From Siderastrea siderea (lineage: Eukaryota > Cnidaria > Anthozoa > Scleractinia > Rhizangiidae): a stretch of DNA of 64,000 nucleotides. The notes below the pieces were generated by a model that had not been told where the DNA came from, searched no databases, and saw only the letters and a program-made list of their open reading frames with translations. Location of the stretch: assembly GCA_964030785.1 (NCBI GenBank), contig OZ034968.1, positions 48,569,230-48,633,229 of the forward strand, in the 5' to 3' direction. Shown piece after piece: positions 1-9,800 of the stretch. Within the stretch, counting starts at the first letter, position 1. The number at the start of each line of letters is the position of its first letter. A program made the translations under genes and the position numbers.

Positions 1-2
1 AT

Positions 3-428
3 TCAATTGAGGACCTCAAAAAAGTAAGAGATGGAATATTTGCGAAAAGAGGGGTAACAAAAACAGTTTTTGAGAAACAGTCACAGGAGGGGAAGTATAG
101 ACTGAAGTCCACTCCCCCACAAGAAAAAAGAGAAACTACTCCAACCCCTTTCGAAAAAGCTGTCATGAGCCGAAGACCTGCTTTTGAACTTTCTGAAGAT
201 GAAGATGACTTTTCTAAACAGGATTGGGAAACCGAAGGAAGTGGCATCAAGAATGAAGCTGAAAAATTGATCAACCAACTTCATTTGAGCTTAGGATCGA
301 TAAAAGCAGGAAATAGCTCAATAAAACTTAAAAAACAGGTATTATATCTGCTTGATTCACTAGTTGAACTTGGCACAATTGATAAAAAAGAAAAGAAAAA
401 AATTATTACTAATTATATAAAACAATGA
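3..428 (+). CDS. Small adintovirus/Polinton protein, 5' end outside the window
   Basis: The frame is open from the window edge to the TGA at 426-428, so the true start lies upstream; the first visible Met codon is at 165. The visible 141 residues are highly charged: a basic N-terminal part, a Pro/Thr stretch, an acidic patch (ELSEDEDD) around 165-215, and a helical Lys-rich C-terminus that reads QVLYLLDSLVELGTI. No enzymatic motif is seen. Its stop overlaps the start of the penton-like gene by four bases (ATGA), which suggests co-ordinated expression. It is probably a virion-associated or scaffolding protein by position only. I do not recognise the family with certainty. Confidence 0.6.
   Translation, partial: SIEDLKKVRDGIFAKRGVTKTVFEKQSQEGKYRLKSTPPQEKRETTPTPFEKAVMSRRPAFELSEDEDDFSKQDWETEGSGIKNEAEKLINQLHLSLGSIKAGNSSIKLKKQVLYLLDSLVELGTIDKKEKKKIITNYIKQ
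411..427 (+). promoter_or_regulatory. TATATA-type start-proximal motif, penton gene
   Basis: TATATAAAACA directly precedes the ATG at 425. The same arrangement (TATAtA-like core, a few A/C-rich bases, then ATG) recurs at 1203-1219, 3018-3035, 4165-4178, 5786-5801 and, on the minus strand, at 10804-10818. The role as a core promoter is inferred from the repetition. Confidence 0.45.
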
Positions 429-1189
429 GCTTCAATATACTGCTTGACTCGAGCCTTGCAAAACTAGAAAGAGGTGGAGAAGGGAATGTTTCACACGATT
501 TTACAGTGAAGTTTAATCCTCCAATCGAATTGGATTCAAAAAAAAACTATAAAGCTGCACTAAACAGACTTATCACAATGAGTTACTCATGGAATAACCT
601 CGATTCTCGTTATGATAATAACAAAATTCGCTGGAAGAAAAAAACAGAACAAGCGTGGAAGACCTTAACTTTCCCGAATGGAATGTATGATTACAAAAGA
701 ATCAACTCATTTATTCAGCAACACACCGGTAAAGTAGACCCGACAAACAAAGACAGTAATTACATTTTCACAATATATTTCGATATGTCAATGTATAGGG
801 TTGTGACTTTGATACATAATGATTATGAGCTTGACTTTTCTCAAGGAAATTTTGGTGAATTGCTTGGTTATGGCAAAAGTACCTTGAGTGGAGATGTTGT
901 CGGAAGAAAAGTTCCAAATATTACAAGAAGTGTTGATTGGGTATATTTGCACTGCGATCTCATCTCACGCCGAACAAACGATGTTCCAAGCGATGTGTTA
1001 TACAGTTTCTCAACATCAGATCTTCGGGTTAGCTATCCATTTCGAAAAGAGCCGCGTCGACTTGAGTGGCAACCTGTTACTAAAAGTTCTATTGATGCAG
1101 TAAGGGTTCGGGTGACAGATGGAAGAAACAACATTCTGGATCTCAACGGGACAGATATTGTAATTAGTTTAATTATTGAAGAAGAGTAA
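425..1189 (+). CDS. Penton-like minor capsid protein of an integrated adintovirus/Polinton
   Basis: A 254-residue intact frame. Composition and order of segments (MSFNILLDSS at the start, a beta-rich body, C-terminal DGRNNILDLNGTDIVISL) fit the penton-type single jelly-roll proteins of adintoviruses and Polintons, which sit at capsid vertices. This is family recognition by eye, not a search. The start ATG at 425 overlaps the stop of the preceding gene and is preceded by TATATAAAACA, close to the motif ahead of other genes of this element. It is one of the few genes here without a break. It lies upstream of the hexon-like gene, the usual neighbourhood for a minor capsid gene. Confidence 0.75.
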   Translation: MSFNILLDSSLAKLERGGEGNVSHDFTVKFNPPIELDSKKNYKAALNRLITMSYSWNNLDSRYDNNKIRWKKKTEQAWKTLTFPNGMYDYKRINSFIQQHTGKVDPTNKDSNYIFTIYFDMSMYRVVTLIHNDYELDFSQGNFGELLGYGKSTLSGDVVGRKVPNITRSVDWVYLHCDLISRRTNDVPSDVLYSFSTSDLRVSYPFRKEPRRLEWQPVTKSSIDAVRVRVTDGRNNILDLNGTDIVISLIIEEE

Positions 1190-1216
1190 GGATTTTGTTG
1201 GTATAAATATACAATC

Positions 1217-1685
1217 ATGAATCATCCGAGCGAGTGGGCAAGATTCTTTGACGAAAACACCGGACGTTATCGATATAAACACAAAGGATCGGGTATTATT
1301 CGTGACACCTTCATGACCATCGGTAAAATATTTTAAAAAAATATAAAGGACGTGGCAAAGAAAACCACCGAAAAAGCGGGTCAGAAAGTTGGTGAACTTG
1401 CTGTTGAAAAAGGTTCGAAACAAATACGAAAAATACTGCAAGAGCTAAATAAACAAAGACAGTTGTCTCAGGATGCAAATATTTTGCAAAACCAAATACC
1501 AAAAAAATCAGATACTGTTGAAAAAGGTTCGAAACAAATACGAAAAATACTGCAAGAGCGAAAAAAGCAAAAACCGTTGTCACAGGATGCAAAAAAAGAA
1601 ACTTGCAAATATTTTACAAAATCAAGTACCGAAAAAATCAGACGCCCTTGTGAAATTAAATCAAATTTTGGCAAACGAAATTTAA
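1217..1685 (+). pseudogene. Small basic adintovirus/Polinton protein, broken
   Basis: An ATG at 1217 behind TAAATATACAATC opens a frame starting MNHPSEWARFFDENTGRY. A TAA at 1334-1336 interrupts it, and the same frame goes on with a Lys-rich, helical segment (VAKKTTEKAGQKVGELAVEKG). A 114-bp internal tandem duplication follows (1403-1516 and 1517-1646). The second copy has a 16-base insertion that shifts the frame, after which the end of the protein is read in another frame to a stop at 1683-1685. The product would be a small, basic, probably virion-associated protein. Function is unknown; the break pattern marks it as a pseudogene. Confidence 0.5.
1403..1646 (+). repeat. 114-bp tandem duplication inside the small basic gene
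   Basis: Unit 1 is 1403-1516, unit 2 is 1517-1646. Both begin GTTGAAAAAGGTTCGAAAC and end near AAAAAATCAGA. Unit 2 carries about 16 extra bases (AAAAAGAAACTTGCAA), not a multiple of three, which causes the frameshift. Confidence 0.8.
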
Positions 1686-1703
1686 TCAAAAAAAAATTTT
1701 TCT

Positions 1704-2992
1704 CTCTTAATATAACTCTTGTCAAAATATTCAGAACTCCACCATACCTCGAGAAGACTACATACATTCGAGTTGATTTGGACACTGCACTCACTTTTCC
1801 TGGGAATAACCACACTCAAAAAAAGATGGGATACAAATTTGCCTTGAAAGACCGGGACAATTTTTATGACTGGTACAACGCTTATTTCCGCGTAGATTTC
1901 GACTTGGAAGCAACAGCAAACGGAGCCGATATTGCTGAAGACACTCGATCAGCTCCGATCAACGGCTCTTTTTCATTGATAAAAAGTTTTATCGTCAAAT
2001 GATCTGGAAAAAAATTATACGAGGCGAATAATATCAACAAGGTTGTTTTCATCAAAAACCTGCTTGACTTTTCTGATGATTTTTCGAGAAGTGTGGCAAA
2101 AAACTATTTTTGGTATCTTGATAATGCTGATGACACTGTGGTTGCAGAAGCCGCTGAGAAGAACAATGGAATGCGGGCAAGGGCGATTCTATCAGACCAA
2201 GGCAAAACAGTTCATTCCATTATCCCTTTGAACAGATACTCCTTCTTCGAAAGTCTTTCCGACAGGCTGCTGCCACTGTTACATTTTGAGTTTGAAATTA
2301 ATCTGCAAGACGATGAAGAAATGATTTGGCAAAACGATGGAACAGCTCGAAGGACTGTTGTCTGCAAATTTGAGTTGTGGGTGCCACAATTACATTTCAC
2401 TGGCAAAGGACAAACCCTGGCCAATGAAAATTTCTTGAAACCAACCCAATGGAAATACCTGCAAGAAAATTTGACACAGAGCAGCGCCCGAAGGGATGCG
2501 AATGGTAGGTGGTTGATTACACCTGGGATCAAAAACCCCAAGCATGTTTTTGTATTCATTCAACAAACTCGGAAACAAAATAATTACCAATACAATCCTT
2601 ATATCTTTGACACATTTGATATCGATAGTGATGAATCAGCAAGATTGGACACTTGTCGTCTCCAGTACGGCACAGAATTTTATCCTGAGCTTGAATATGA
2701 CTATGACTTTAAAATAAGAATTTTGAATGATTTGATCAATTTCAGATACAGAAAGAATGACTATAACACCGGCGTTCAGCTGCCGCTTTCCTACTTTGAG
2801 AAGTTATACCCAGTTATCTACTTCGATCTGCGAAATTCCAAAGAAGGTTTGACAGACGATCCCAAACAGCTCGAATTACATTACAGACTTAACGAAGCCG
2901 CTAACGCTCAAGATTATATAATCTTCGCTGCGATTTTGAATGAAGAAGAATTTGTGTTGAAGCAAATTGGTAATGAGCTTGTTGTTGTTTAG
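1704..2992 (+). pseudogene. Hexon-like double jelly-roll major capsid protein, one in-frame stop
   Basis: Recognisable as the major capsid protein of adintoviruses/Polintons, which forms the trimeric capsomers. Segments seen in order are TPPYLEKTTYIRVDLDTA, DNFYDWYNAYFRVDFDL, SVAKNYFWYLDNAD, IPLNRYSFFESLSDRLLP, FELWVPQL, NPKHVFVFIQQTRKQN, NPYIFDTFDID and a C-terminus ending GNELVVV. A single TGA at 2000-2002 interrupts the frame; reading resumes in the same frame and stays open to the stop at 2992. The natural start codon is not clear: no ATG occurs in frame just upstream, so the start is approximate and may be lost. It follows the small basic gene and precedes the pX/core-like gene. Confidence 0.85.
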
Positions 2993-3032
2993 AAAAAAAT
3001 TGAAAAAAAATTCTGAATATAATATACACACA

Positions 3033-3731
3033 ATGAGCACAACTTATCATCCATATAAAATCGCACTGACTGATGGCCAGAAAAAGAAACTTCAAAAAGC
3101 TTATGTTACGAAGACAGCTGTTAATCTGAGAGTTAAACCAGGTCAAGTTGGACGCAGTGACGAACTTCTTCTCACTGCTACTCAAATCTCGCGACTGAAG
3201 AAAACCTCAGCGGCAGGTAAAGGAATGGAAATAAAATTTAGCCAAACTCAGCTTCCGAATACTGCGCAACGTGGTGGAAGTTTGTTTTCAACTATGCTTG
3301 GTTTGGCAAAGCCAGCCCTTGGAGCATTAGCAAGTGCAGGTTTGAGTTTTGGCGCTGAAAAGGTGCTGAAAAAGATATTCGGAAAGGGTTTTGGGCCGAA
3401 GGAAATTGAGCTTTATAAACTTGTCCAGCGAATGACTCCTACTCAGAAAAAGGTGGCAGAACGATATCTTGTTGGACAAGGTTTTGTACAGGGAGGTTAA
3501 GCACAATACGGCGGCTTCCTTGGTATGTTAGCGTCTATCGGAGTACCTTTAGCCCTTGATTTAGTCCGAAAAATAATCGGAAAAGGTATGCAAACCCAAC
3601 CACCACCACCACCACGAACAAGAAGATCACCACCTATACCACCTCCTAAAGGTAAAGGAATGCAAATTCAACCTCCACCTTTTTTCGGAACTTGGGATGA
3701 TTATTATCGTTTAAAAAAAACTAAAATTTGA
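3033..3731 (+). pseudogene. pX/core-like adintovirus protein, interrupted by one stop
   Basis: The ATG at 3033 follows AATATACACACA. The product is basic at the N-terminus (GQKKKLQKAYVTKTAVNLRVK), with a Lys/Gly-rich middle (AAGKGMEIKF), a Gly/Ala-rich hydrophobic segment (LAKPALGALASAGLSFG) and a TPTQKK motif. A TAA at 3498-3500 interrupts it, then the same frame continues with GGFLGMLASIGVPLALDL and Pro-rich repeats around KGKGMQ to 3731. Similar proteins sit between the capsid and protease genes in cnidarian Polinton-type elements and are thought to be core or membrane-active virion proteins; the exact role is inference. A Met codon at 2967 is in the same frame but lies inside the capsid gene, so 3033 is preferred. 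Confidence 0.6.
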
Positions 3732-4164
3732 AGATAAACCTCTTTCCAACATTGACCTGAGAAAATGGTGCAACTTTTTACGAATTCCCATCAAAGGTAT
3801 TTTTAGCAGAAACGAAACAAAACCTTTGTTTCATTCTCCATGTATTATCAACTTGGATGATTTCGGAAGTTTGGGAACTCACTGGGTATGTTGTTGGCCA
3901 AAAGGAAAAGGTCTTTACGAGTATTTCGATTTATTTGGGCTTCCACCACCTTTGGAATGGGAAAAAGAAATGTCAATGCATGGGATGACACATTTTTTCA
4001 GAAATGATAACCAAATTCAATGGGAACAAAGTGTGAGATGTGGTTACTACTGCCTTCTCTTTTTAAACGAAAGAAATAAAGGAACAAGTTTTGCCGATAT
4101 TTTGAAAATGTTCTCCAACGATTTACTTCAAAACGAGGAAATAGTGAAAAATTATTTTTCTTAA
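3715..4164 (+). pseudogene. Adenain-like cysteine protease (capsid maturation), 5' end frameshifted
   Basis: Adenovirus-type proteases cleave capsid precursors inside the particle. The catalytic layout is visible: His in GTHWVCCW, Asp in YFDLFGLPPP, and Cys in QSVRCGYYCLLF. The readable frame begins after a TAA at 3712-3714 (KKLKFEDKPLSNIDLRKW) and runs to the stop at 4162-4164. The first Met codon inside it is too far in to be a natural start. An eight-A run at 3713-3720 sits just where the frame of the preceding Pro-rich segment meets this one, so a slippage indel in that run probably displaced the start. Length and motif order otherwise fit the family. Confidence 0.75.
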
Positions 4165-4175
4165 ATATATATACA

Positions 4176-4987
4176 ATGGAAGTGTACTGTGTGAAAGAAA
4201 AGCGGCACACGCCCAATGTGCAGGGAAGTGAAAAGGTTGTTATCACAAAGAACAATCGAAAACTCTTAAAAGCAAAATGCGCTAGTTGCGGAATAACAAA
4301 AACAAGTTTTATGCCGGGAAACTAGATGAGCCCTCCCGCGCGGAGGGCAGTGGAATATTTGGAGACGTTGTTATGGCGGTGGGTGATCTTGCAATTACAA
4401 AAGGAATCCCATATCTTGCAAAAGAAAGTGTTGAAGCTGGAAGATATTACGCTTCTGAAGCTTTGAGAGACCCCAAACTGCAAAAGAAAGCAATAAATTA
4501 CACTCTTGACAAAGCCCGCCCAGTCATTCAAAAAGTTGGAAGTGAAATGTTGGATCAACTTTCAACTAAAGTTCGACCAAACCAACGTTACAAAACTGAC
4601 AAACCTGATTTGGATGGAGCTGGGTTTGATATACATGCAGCAATTGGGAAATTTCCGAAACCAAAAAAAGGTTGGACATTACCAGGCCATAATTTCACAG
4701 GGCCATACAATCCTCTTGAAAAGCAAGTGAAATACGATCCAGAAACGGGTGAAATTCTGGAAATATATCAACCACCAACAGGTGCAACAGATGCGATTGC
4801 TATGCAACATGATGTCGATTATGATGTTTGTTCCAACCGCGAAAAAAAATACGGTGAAAATCTCAAAAAATGCAAACACAAAGCGGATAAAAAAATGTTT
4901 AAGTCTCTTGACGCAGTTCCTTACAAACAGAGGCAGTGGGGCCATGCGGCTGCAAGAAATGCACAATCAATGCTAAACAAAAGTTAG
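4176..4987 (+). pseudogene. Zinc-ribbon (DUF5679-like) plus phospholipase A2-like virion protein, frameshifted
   Basis: The ATG at 4176 follows ATATATACA. The first 49 codons give a small ribbon-like module (MEVYCVKEKR and AKCASCG); one Cys of the usual first CxxC pair is absent. It meets a TAG at 4323-4325, and the remaining protein is read in another frame to 4987, so an indel lies near 4300-4325. The second part has a helical region, then a phospholipase A2-like domain: the calcium-loop-like FTGPYNPL and the catalytic-type HDVDY. This domain resembles the parvovirus VP1 PLA2, used by particles to breach endosomes, and is known in adintoviruses. An entry role here is inferred from family; this copy is broken. 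Confidence 0.7.
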
Positions 4988-5258
4988 GGTTGGGTTTGAA
5001 AAACAAAAAGGAACTGGTGTTTTGGATAAACCATTGGAAGTAGTGAAATTTGCTGAAACTTTGACAAAAAAAATGATTCCTTCCACAAAACATGTATTCG
5101 ATCGGTATTGGTCAGGTGATATTGCGAAAAATGCTTTCACAGGACCACCTGGTGTCACAAGCAAGAAATTTTGGACTCATCCGAAAAAAGGTACTGTCAT
5201 GCGTTTGGTGAAAAATCCGAAAACAGGCAAATATGAAAATGTTTATGAAGAACCTTGA
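4983..5258 (+). pseudogene. C-terminal part of the PLA2-like protein or separate small ORF
   Basis: An open frame without an ATG at its beginning starts where the PLA2 frame ends (FEKQKGTGVLDKPLEVVKF) and runs through DRYWSGDIAKNAFTGPPG and FWTHPKKGTVMRLVKNP to a stop at 5256-5258. The adjoining frames suggest it was once the C-terminus of the PLA2-like protein and is now detached by an indel near 4983. An internal TTG/ATG start as a separate gene is possible. No known motif is recognised. It overlaps the last codons of the minus-strand zinc-ribbon gene by 16 bases. Confidence 0.4.
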
Positions 5259-5773
5259 TTGGTTTTCAACCACCACTTTTCAAACTCCTGTTTTGCGCAC
5301 CAACTTCTTTCTAAGTCTTTAGGAAGGTGATGAAAAATAGATTCCATAATTTCTTTTTTGTGGGGCCAGCATTCAAAAGGTACCATTTCAAAACAATTGT
5401 ACAGAAAACAGGGGTAGTTCACTGACTTGCCGGTTATCTCCTTAAATTGAGCAATAACGTTACCAAGAAAATCTATCTCGCTGGAAGAAAACATTTCGTA
5501 AATTTTCCATTTCCGCAAAACATTTTTTAAACAAAAATTATTTGCAGTGAAACTTCTTTCCCGATTTTCTTCTTGGAACTGTTCATCATCATCACATTCA
5601 AACACTCTACCACATTTTGGACATGCACGACAGAACTCATTCACCACATAAACTATTTGCTCCTCGCATGAAGGACAACGATTAATCTTTTTTGATAATG
5701 GGTATGAATTTAGTTTTTTTTGCAATGTTTCTTGAATTTTCTCACCTTGCAAACAACCAAACGGGTCGTACAT
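5243..5773 (-). CDS. Zinc-ribbon protein, possible viral transcription factor
   Basis: An intact 176-residue frame on the opposite strand from the capsid genes. Two CxxC knuckles form a ribbon (RCPSCEEQ and CPKCGRVFECDDD), as in TFIIB/TFIIS or VLTF3-type late transcription factors. The rest is helical and acidic or aromatic, with FSSSEIDFLGNVIAQFKEI and a C-terminal KQEFEKWWLK. A transcription role is inferred from the ribbon; I could not fix the family. Its ATG (5773) and that of the integrase (5799) are only 25 bases apart and diverge, so they share one short bidirectional promoter region. It is one of the few unbroken genes of this element. Confidence 0.5.
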   Translation of the reverse strand: MYDPFGCLQGEKIQETLQKKLNSYPLSKKINRCPSCEEQIVYVVNEFCRACPKCGRVFECDDDEQFQEENRERSFTANNFCLKNVLRKWKIYEMFSSSEIDFLGNVIAQFKEITGKSVNYPCFLYNCFEMVPFECWPHKKEIMESIFHHLPKDLERSWCAKQEFEKWWLKTNQGSS

Positions 5774-5798
5774 TTTTTTTTATCGTGTATGATATACA
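5774..5798. promoter_or_regulatory. Bidirectional spacer between zinc-ribbon and integrase genes
   Basis: Only 25 bases separate the two divergent ATGs. The spacer holds an A/T run on the minus-gene side and GTATGATATACA on the integrase side. It must contain both core promoters if the genes are transcribed separately. Confidence 0.4.
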
Positions 5799-6800
5799 AT
5801 GAGCTCCCGTATTTTCAATAAGTTGTCAAAAATTTATTACAGCCCGCAAGAGTATTGGAAAGGGTTTGCAGCAATTAAGAAATTAGCCCAGGCAGCAAAA
5901 GTTTCGGAAGATGTGGCTTAAAACTGGTTGATGAAGCAAGCTCTTTGGCAGATTTATTTACCAGCCCCACGGTACATTCCAAGACCGAAATTTGATGTTC
6001 CTGTTCCAAACAAAGTTCACCAAGCCGATCTTCTGTATCTCCCACACGATCGCCCACCACGCTCCCGTAAAACTTTTAAATATGCTCTCACAGTGGTAGA
6101 CGTGGCCTCTCGATACAAAGAGGCCGAACCGTTGACCACAAAAGAGGCTAAAGAAGTTGCAGCTGCTCTGGAACGGATTTATAGTCGTGGTCCTTTGAAG
6201 TGGCCGAAACTGCTTCAGGTCGATCCTGGTCGTGAGTTTATGGGCGCTGTGAATCAACTGCTTTCGAAACATTATGTTGAGGTTAGACGTGGTCGTGTGG
6301 ATATTCACCGTGATCAAGCTATCGTTGAAAGATTGAACCGCACTCTGGCTGAACGGCTGTTTGGACACCAATATGGGGTTGAAATGCGCCTCCCAGACGA
6401 CAAAAGATCGACTGAATAGGTGGCCCGACTGCCCGCTGTTATTTCAGCTTTGAATAAGGAAGTCACTCGACTGACTGGTCAAAAACCTGTTGATGCCATC
6501 AAAAAGAAAACTGTTCCATCCAAACCCTCGACACCTTATTTGAGACCCGTTGGTGCGAACGAAAAAAAGCTCCCCTCCGGTTTAAATGTTCGCTATCTCT
6601 ATCAACCCGGTGAACTTGAAGGTGGCCGGCGAAGAGCTACCGACCCAATCTGGTCTTTGAATGTTTACGAGATTGAAAAGATTATGATAAAACCAGACGC
6701 GCCGGTTATCTATTATTTGTTCGACGGACCAAAACGCTGGTTTGTCCGCGAAGAGCTTTTGGTTGTCCCTCCAGATACACAACTACCGCCGGCAATCTAA
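5799..6800 (+). pseudogene. Polinton/adintovirus DDE integrase with two stops
   Basis: Retroviral-type integrase that inserts the linear element into host DNA. Seen in order: an N-terminal region typical of Polinton integrases (YYSPQEYWKGFAAIKKLA), catalytic residues in QADLLYLPHD, LQVDPGREFMG and DQAIVERLNRTLAERLF (D, D, E), and a C-terminal basic SH3/chromo-like region (FDGPKRWFVREELLVVP). A TAA at 5919-5921 and a TAG at 6417-6419 interrupt an otherwise continuous frame, so it is inactive unless read through. Its stop codon (6798-6800) overlaps, tail to tail, the stop of the polymerase gene. Confidence 0.9.
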
Positions 6801-9800
6801 CAATGAAACTCGATCGGTTCTGTGTGAATGCCGTCTTCCAATACCCAGCGTTTGTCGTAGTAAGCGCTCAACCCCAGCTTCTGCTGTTCGTAAGTAACCA
6901 TTTGCCCGTCCCGCATCCTAAAACCTCTGTTAGTTGCTATGTCCTTGCTGCCTTCCAAAGCTTTCTTAAAACGCTGCCACGTGATCTCGTTTTGTTTCTT
7001 CGACACCCCTTTCGTGCTGAACGTCTTTTTTTTACCCTCAGATTCGTCGACGAAATAACATTTCGAGCAGAGTGCAATCATTCTGCTGCCTTCACACTCG
7101 AGTTTAAAGAGCCCGGGGGTCCGACTGCTCCACTTATCCCAAGCTAACCACTCTTGCTTTTTTGCCTCAAATTCTGTTTGCAGCTCTGGTTTGACGATGT
7201 CTTCCAACTTTTCTGCGCGGATTGCCATGTAATTGCTGTCTGTGTCCATCTGAATCAATTCGAAATCTCTTCTGTCAAAATATCTGTCAAGAAAGTCATA
7301 ATAGAATTCAAGCATTCGAAGTTTAGCCAGTTGATATACAGCTATTCCTATCTGAAATGGTCTTCTGATTGTAATCCGAGGTTTTCGACTTTCCAGCTCA
7401 TACGCCTGCCCGAGCTCGTCAAGATCACTGAAATATACACTTCGGAAGGCTCTGTCGACTACCTTCTCATCTTTGGTGTAAATAACGTTTGTTTGCCGCT
7501 CCAAGGCTTCGATGAGCTTTCCGTACCCACTATTTCCTAACAGTTTGAATACCTCAGCCAACAGAGCCTTACTTTTTTCTTTATCTCCAGTTCTACGAGC
7601 TTCAGTAACTTGCTCCACAAACCAAGTGAATATTTTTGTTGGTTGGTAATCAATCGTACGATAAACATTTTTGATCACTGCTCCATGCTCAAGATACCAT
7701 CTAAGGAGAGGAGCGTATAATAGTATCCTCTTTGCAGACAATGCTCCCACTAACTTCTTTCCATCACCGCGATTCCGCTTCGTTCGTTTTAGGTAGTCAA
7801 GCATATGTTGAGGAATAGCTTCAACAGGCACCTCTTTATCGTAGAAGAATGGGCACATCTCCTCAAACTTTGAGTGTAAGTGCTCAGGAATCTCTACATC
7901 AACTTCTGCGAATCCGAACCATTTTCCTTCTTTGAGCCTTTGTGTTAGTATGGGAGCAACGTCTTTATTGTAATGCATTACCCTTCCTTTTCCACAAGGC
8001 ATGTCTCTAAGCATGGTTGACAAATACAAAGCATTGGCGTCGTAATCCAAAATAGTTTTGCAAAGACGAGGTTCCGCAATTTGATGAGACCTTATTTTCG
8101 TGACTCCAGCTTCATGATATCTTGTGAAAACAAGGCTCGGTCCTCCGACAACAGCTTCTTTCAACATCTCATACGCTTCTTCGTACGGGCTGTAAAGATC
8201 CGCACCCCTCTCAACACATCCTCGGAGTAAGTAATGTAAACTAACACCTGGGATACTTACAGCATCTTTCAAAATATCGATTCCTTTAACGGTGTAGAAA
8301 GCACGCATCTTTTCCAGTGCCTCGAGGCCAGGAGCTACATCGAGATTATTGTAGTAACGCAGCCAGTCTGCGAAGGTACACATACCCTTTTCTTTGAACA
8401 GACGCTGACACCCCTCCCATTCATCCTTTGTGAGAACATAACCATTCTGCAGCTTCGAATACCAATCCTCATATTTCGGAAGTCGGCAAAAATCAAGTTT
8501 TTCAGGTGTGTCAAACCATTCATACGGAAACCACGATTTTACAGTTTCGCATTCGTAGGCTTTCACCCATTTATCATAACTTGTACCCAGACCTAAGTAG
8601 TTTATGATGTCGAGAAAGCGAAAGTTTTTAGTCAAAATGAACATAATTTTGTTTCCGTTTTTTGCAACTCTTACTTTACCAGTTGTATCAGATAAACGTT
8701 CCGCGAAATGTTCTCTTATAAGATTCAAATCATATCGCCCGGAGTTAAACCCAAGAACTGGCACCTGATTACACCATTATTCTATTTAGAGGCGCTGTGC
8801 TTTTGTAAGCATATTCATATCTTCAGGTATGAACACTGTTCTTACTTGGTCCTGAATGTTTTTCCCACGCCTCTCAAGTTCTTCCATAAACTTGTGAACC
8901 AAAACCGCAGGATCTCTTTCACAGATATGGGTAGGTTCTTTGTCTAAAGTGTCACCAATGCTAACAGAGATTGGTACATGTTTATGTTCGATAGTTAGCA
9001 TTCCTGTTGGTTCTTTCCTCTGACTTTTATCTCCGTATGCTTCAAAGTCATACAATATCGCGTGTGGATAACTTTGTATTTGAGTCTGTGGCAACTTAAT
9101 ATTTATTTCTCCTACTTCACAAGACCATGCCTCGATTACATGGTAGCCAGCAGCTCGAAGCTTTTGTGTAAGTTCAACAGTTGCTTTAAATCTATCTTCT
9201 CTTGCTTGGTCATGATGAGTAATAATTCTATTTCGATCATGAGGAAAACATTTTCGACATCCATAATATTGAAAAACAGTCTTTGTTTCATGGTTATAAC
9301 CGTCTACAAGTGCACGCTCAACCCATCTTTCACCTCCATGTCCACAGGCAGCGTGGTGAATGTGAATTTTACGAAGTGCTGCTTCTTGTTCAAGCCAACG
9401 AAGAGATTCTGGAGAAGATGAATGTTTTGGATAAAAAGCTTTCTCAAAAGCTGTTTGTGGTAATTCAACTTTTTTGGCCGGACATTCAATCACCGTCTTC
9501 CCTTGGGTGCACCTTTCGGTATGCCGTTGAAGGTTGCAAGCTTGAGTGAATCTTGCACGGCAGTGAACACATACATACGTTCTTGCAAGCTTCGAAATAT
9601 CCTTGATGACAAACGCGTGCCCCTCGTAAATTCCGATTGTCAAAATATTCGTCAACTTGGCTGGCGGGTTCCGCCTAAGGTGCCATACCACTTCACCATC
9701 CTCCATACGTTCAGGCTCATAAACACGGATTCCCAACCAATCTTTGAAAATGTGTTTTTTATTAAGATGTTTTTCAACCTCATCAAGTTCATCTAAACAT

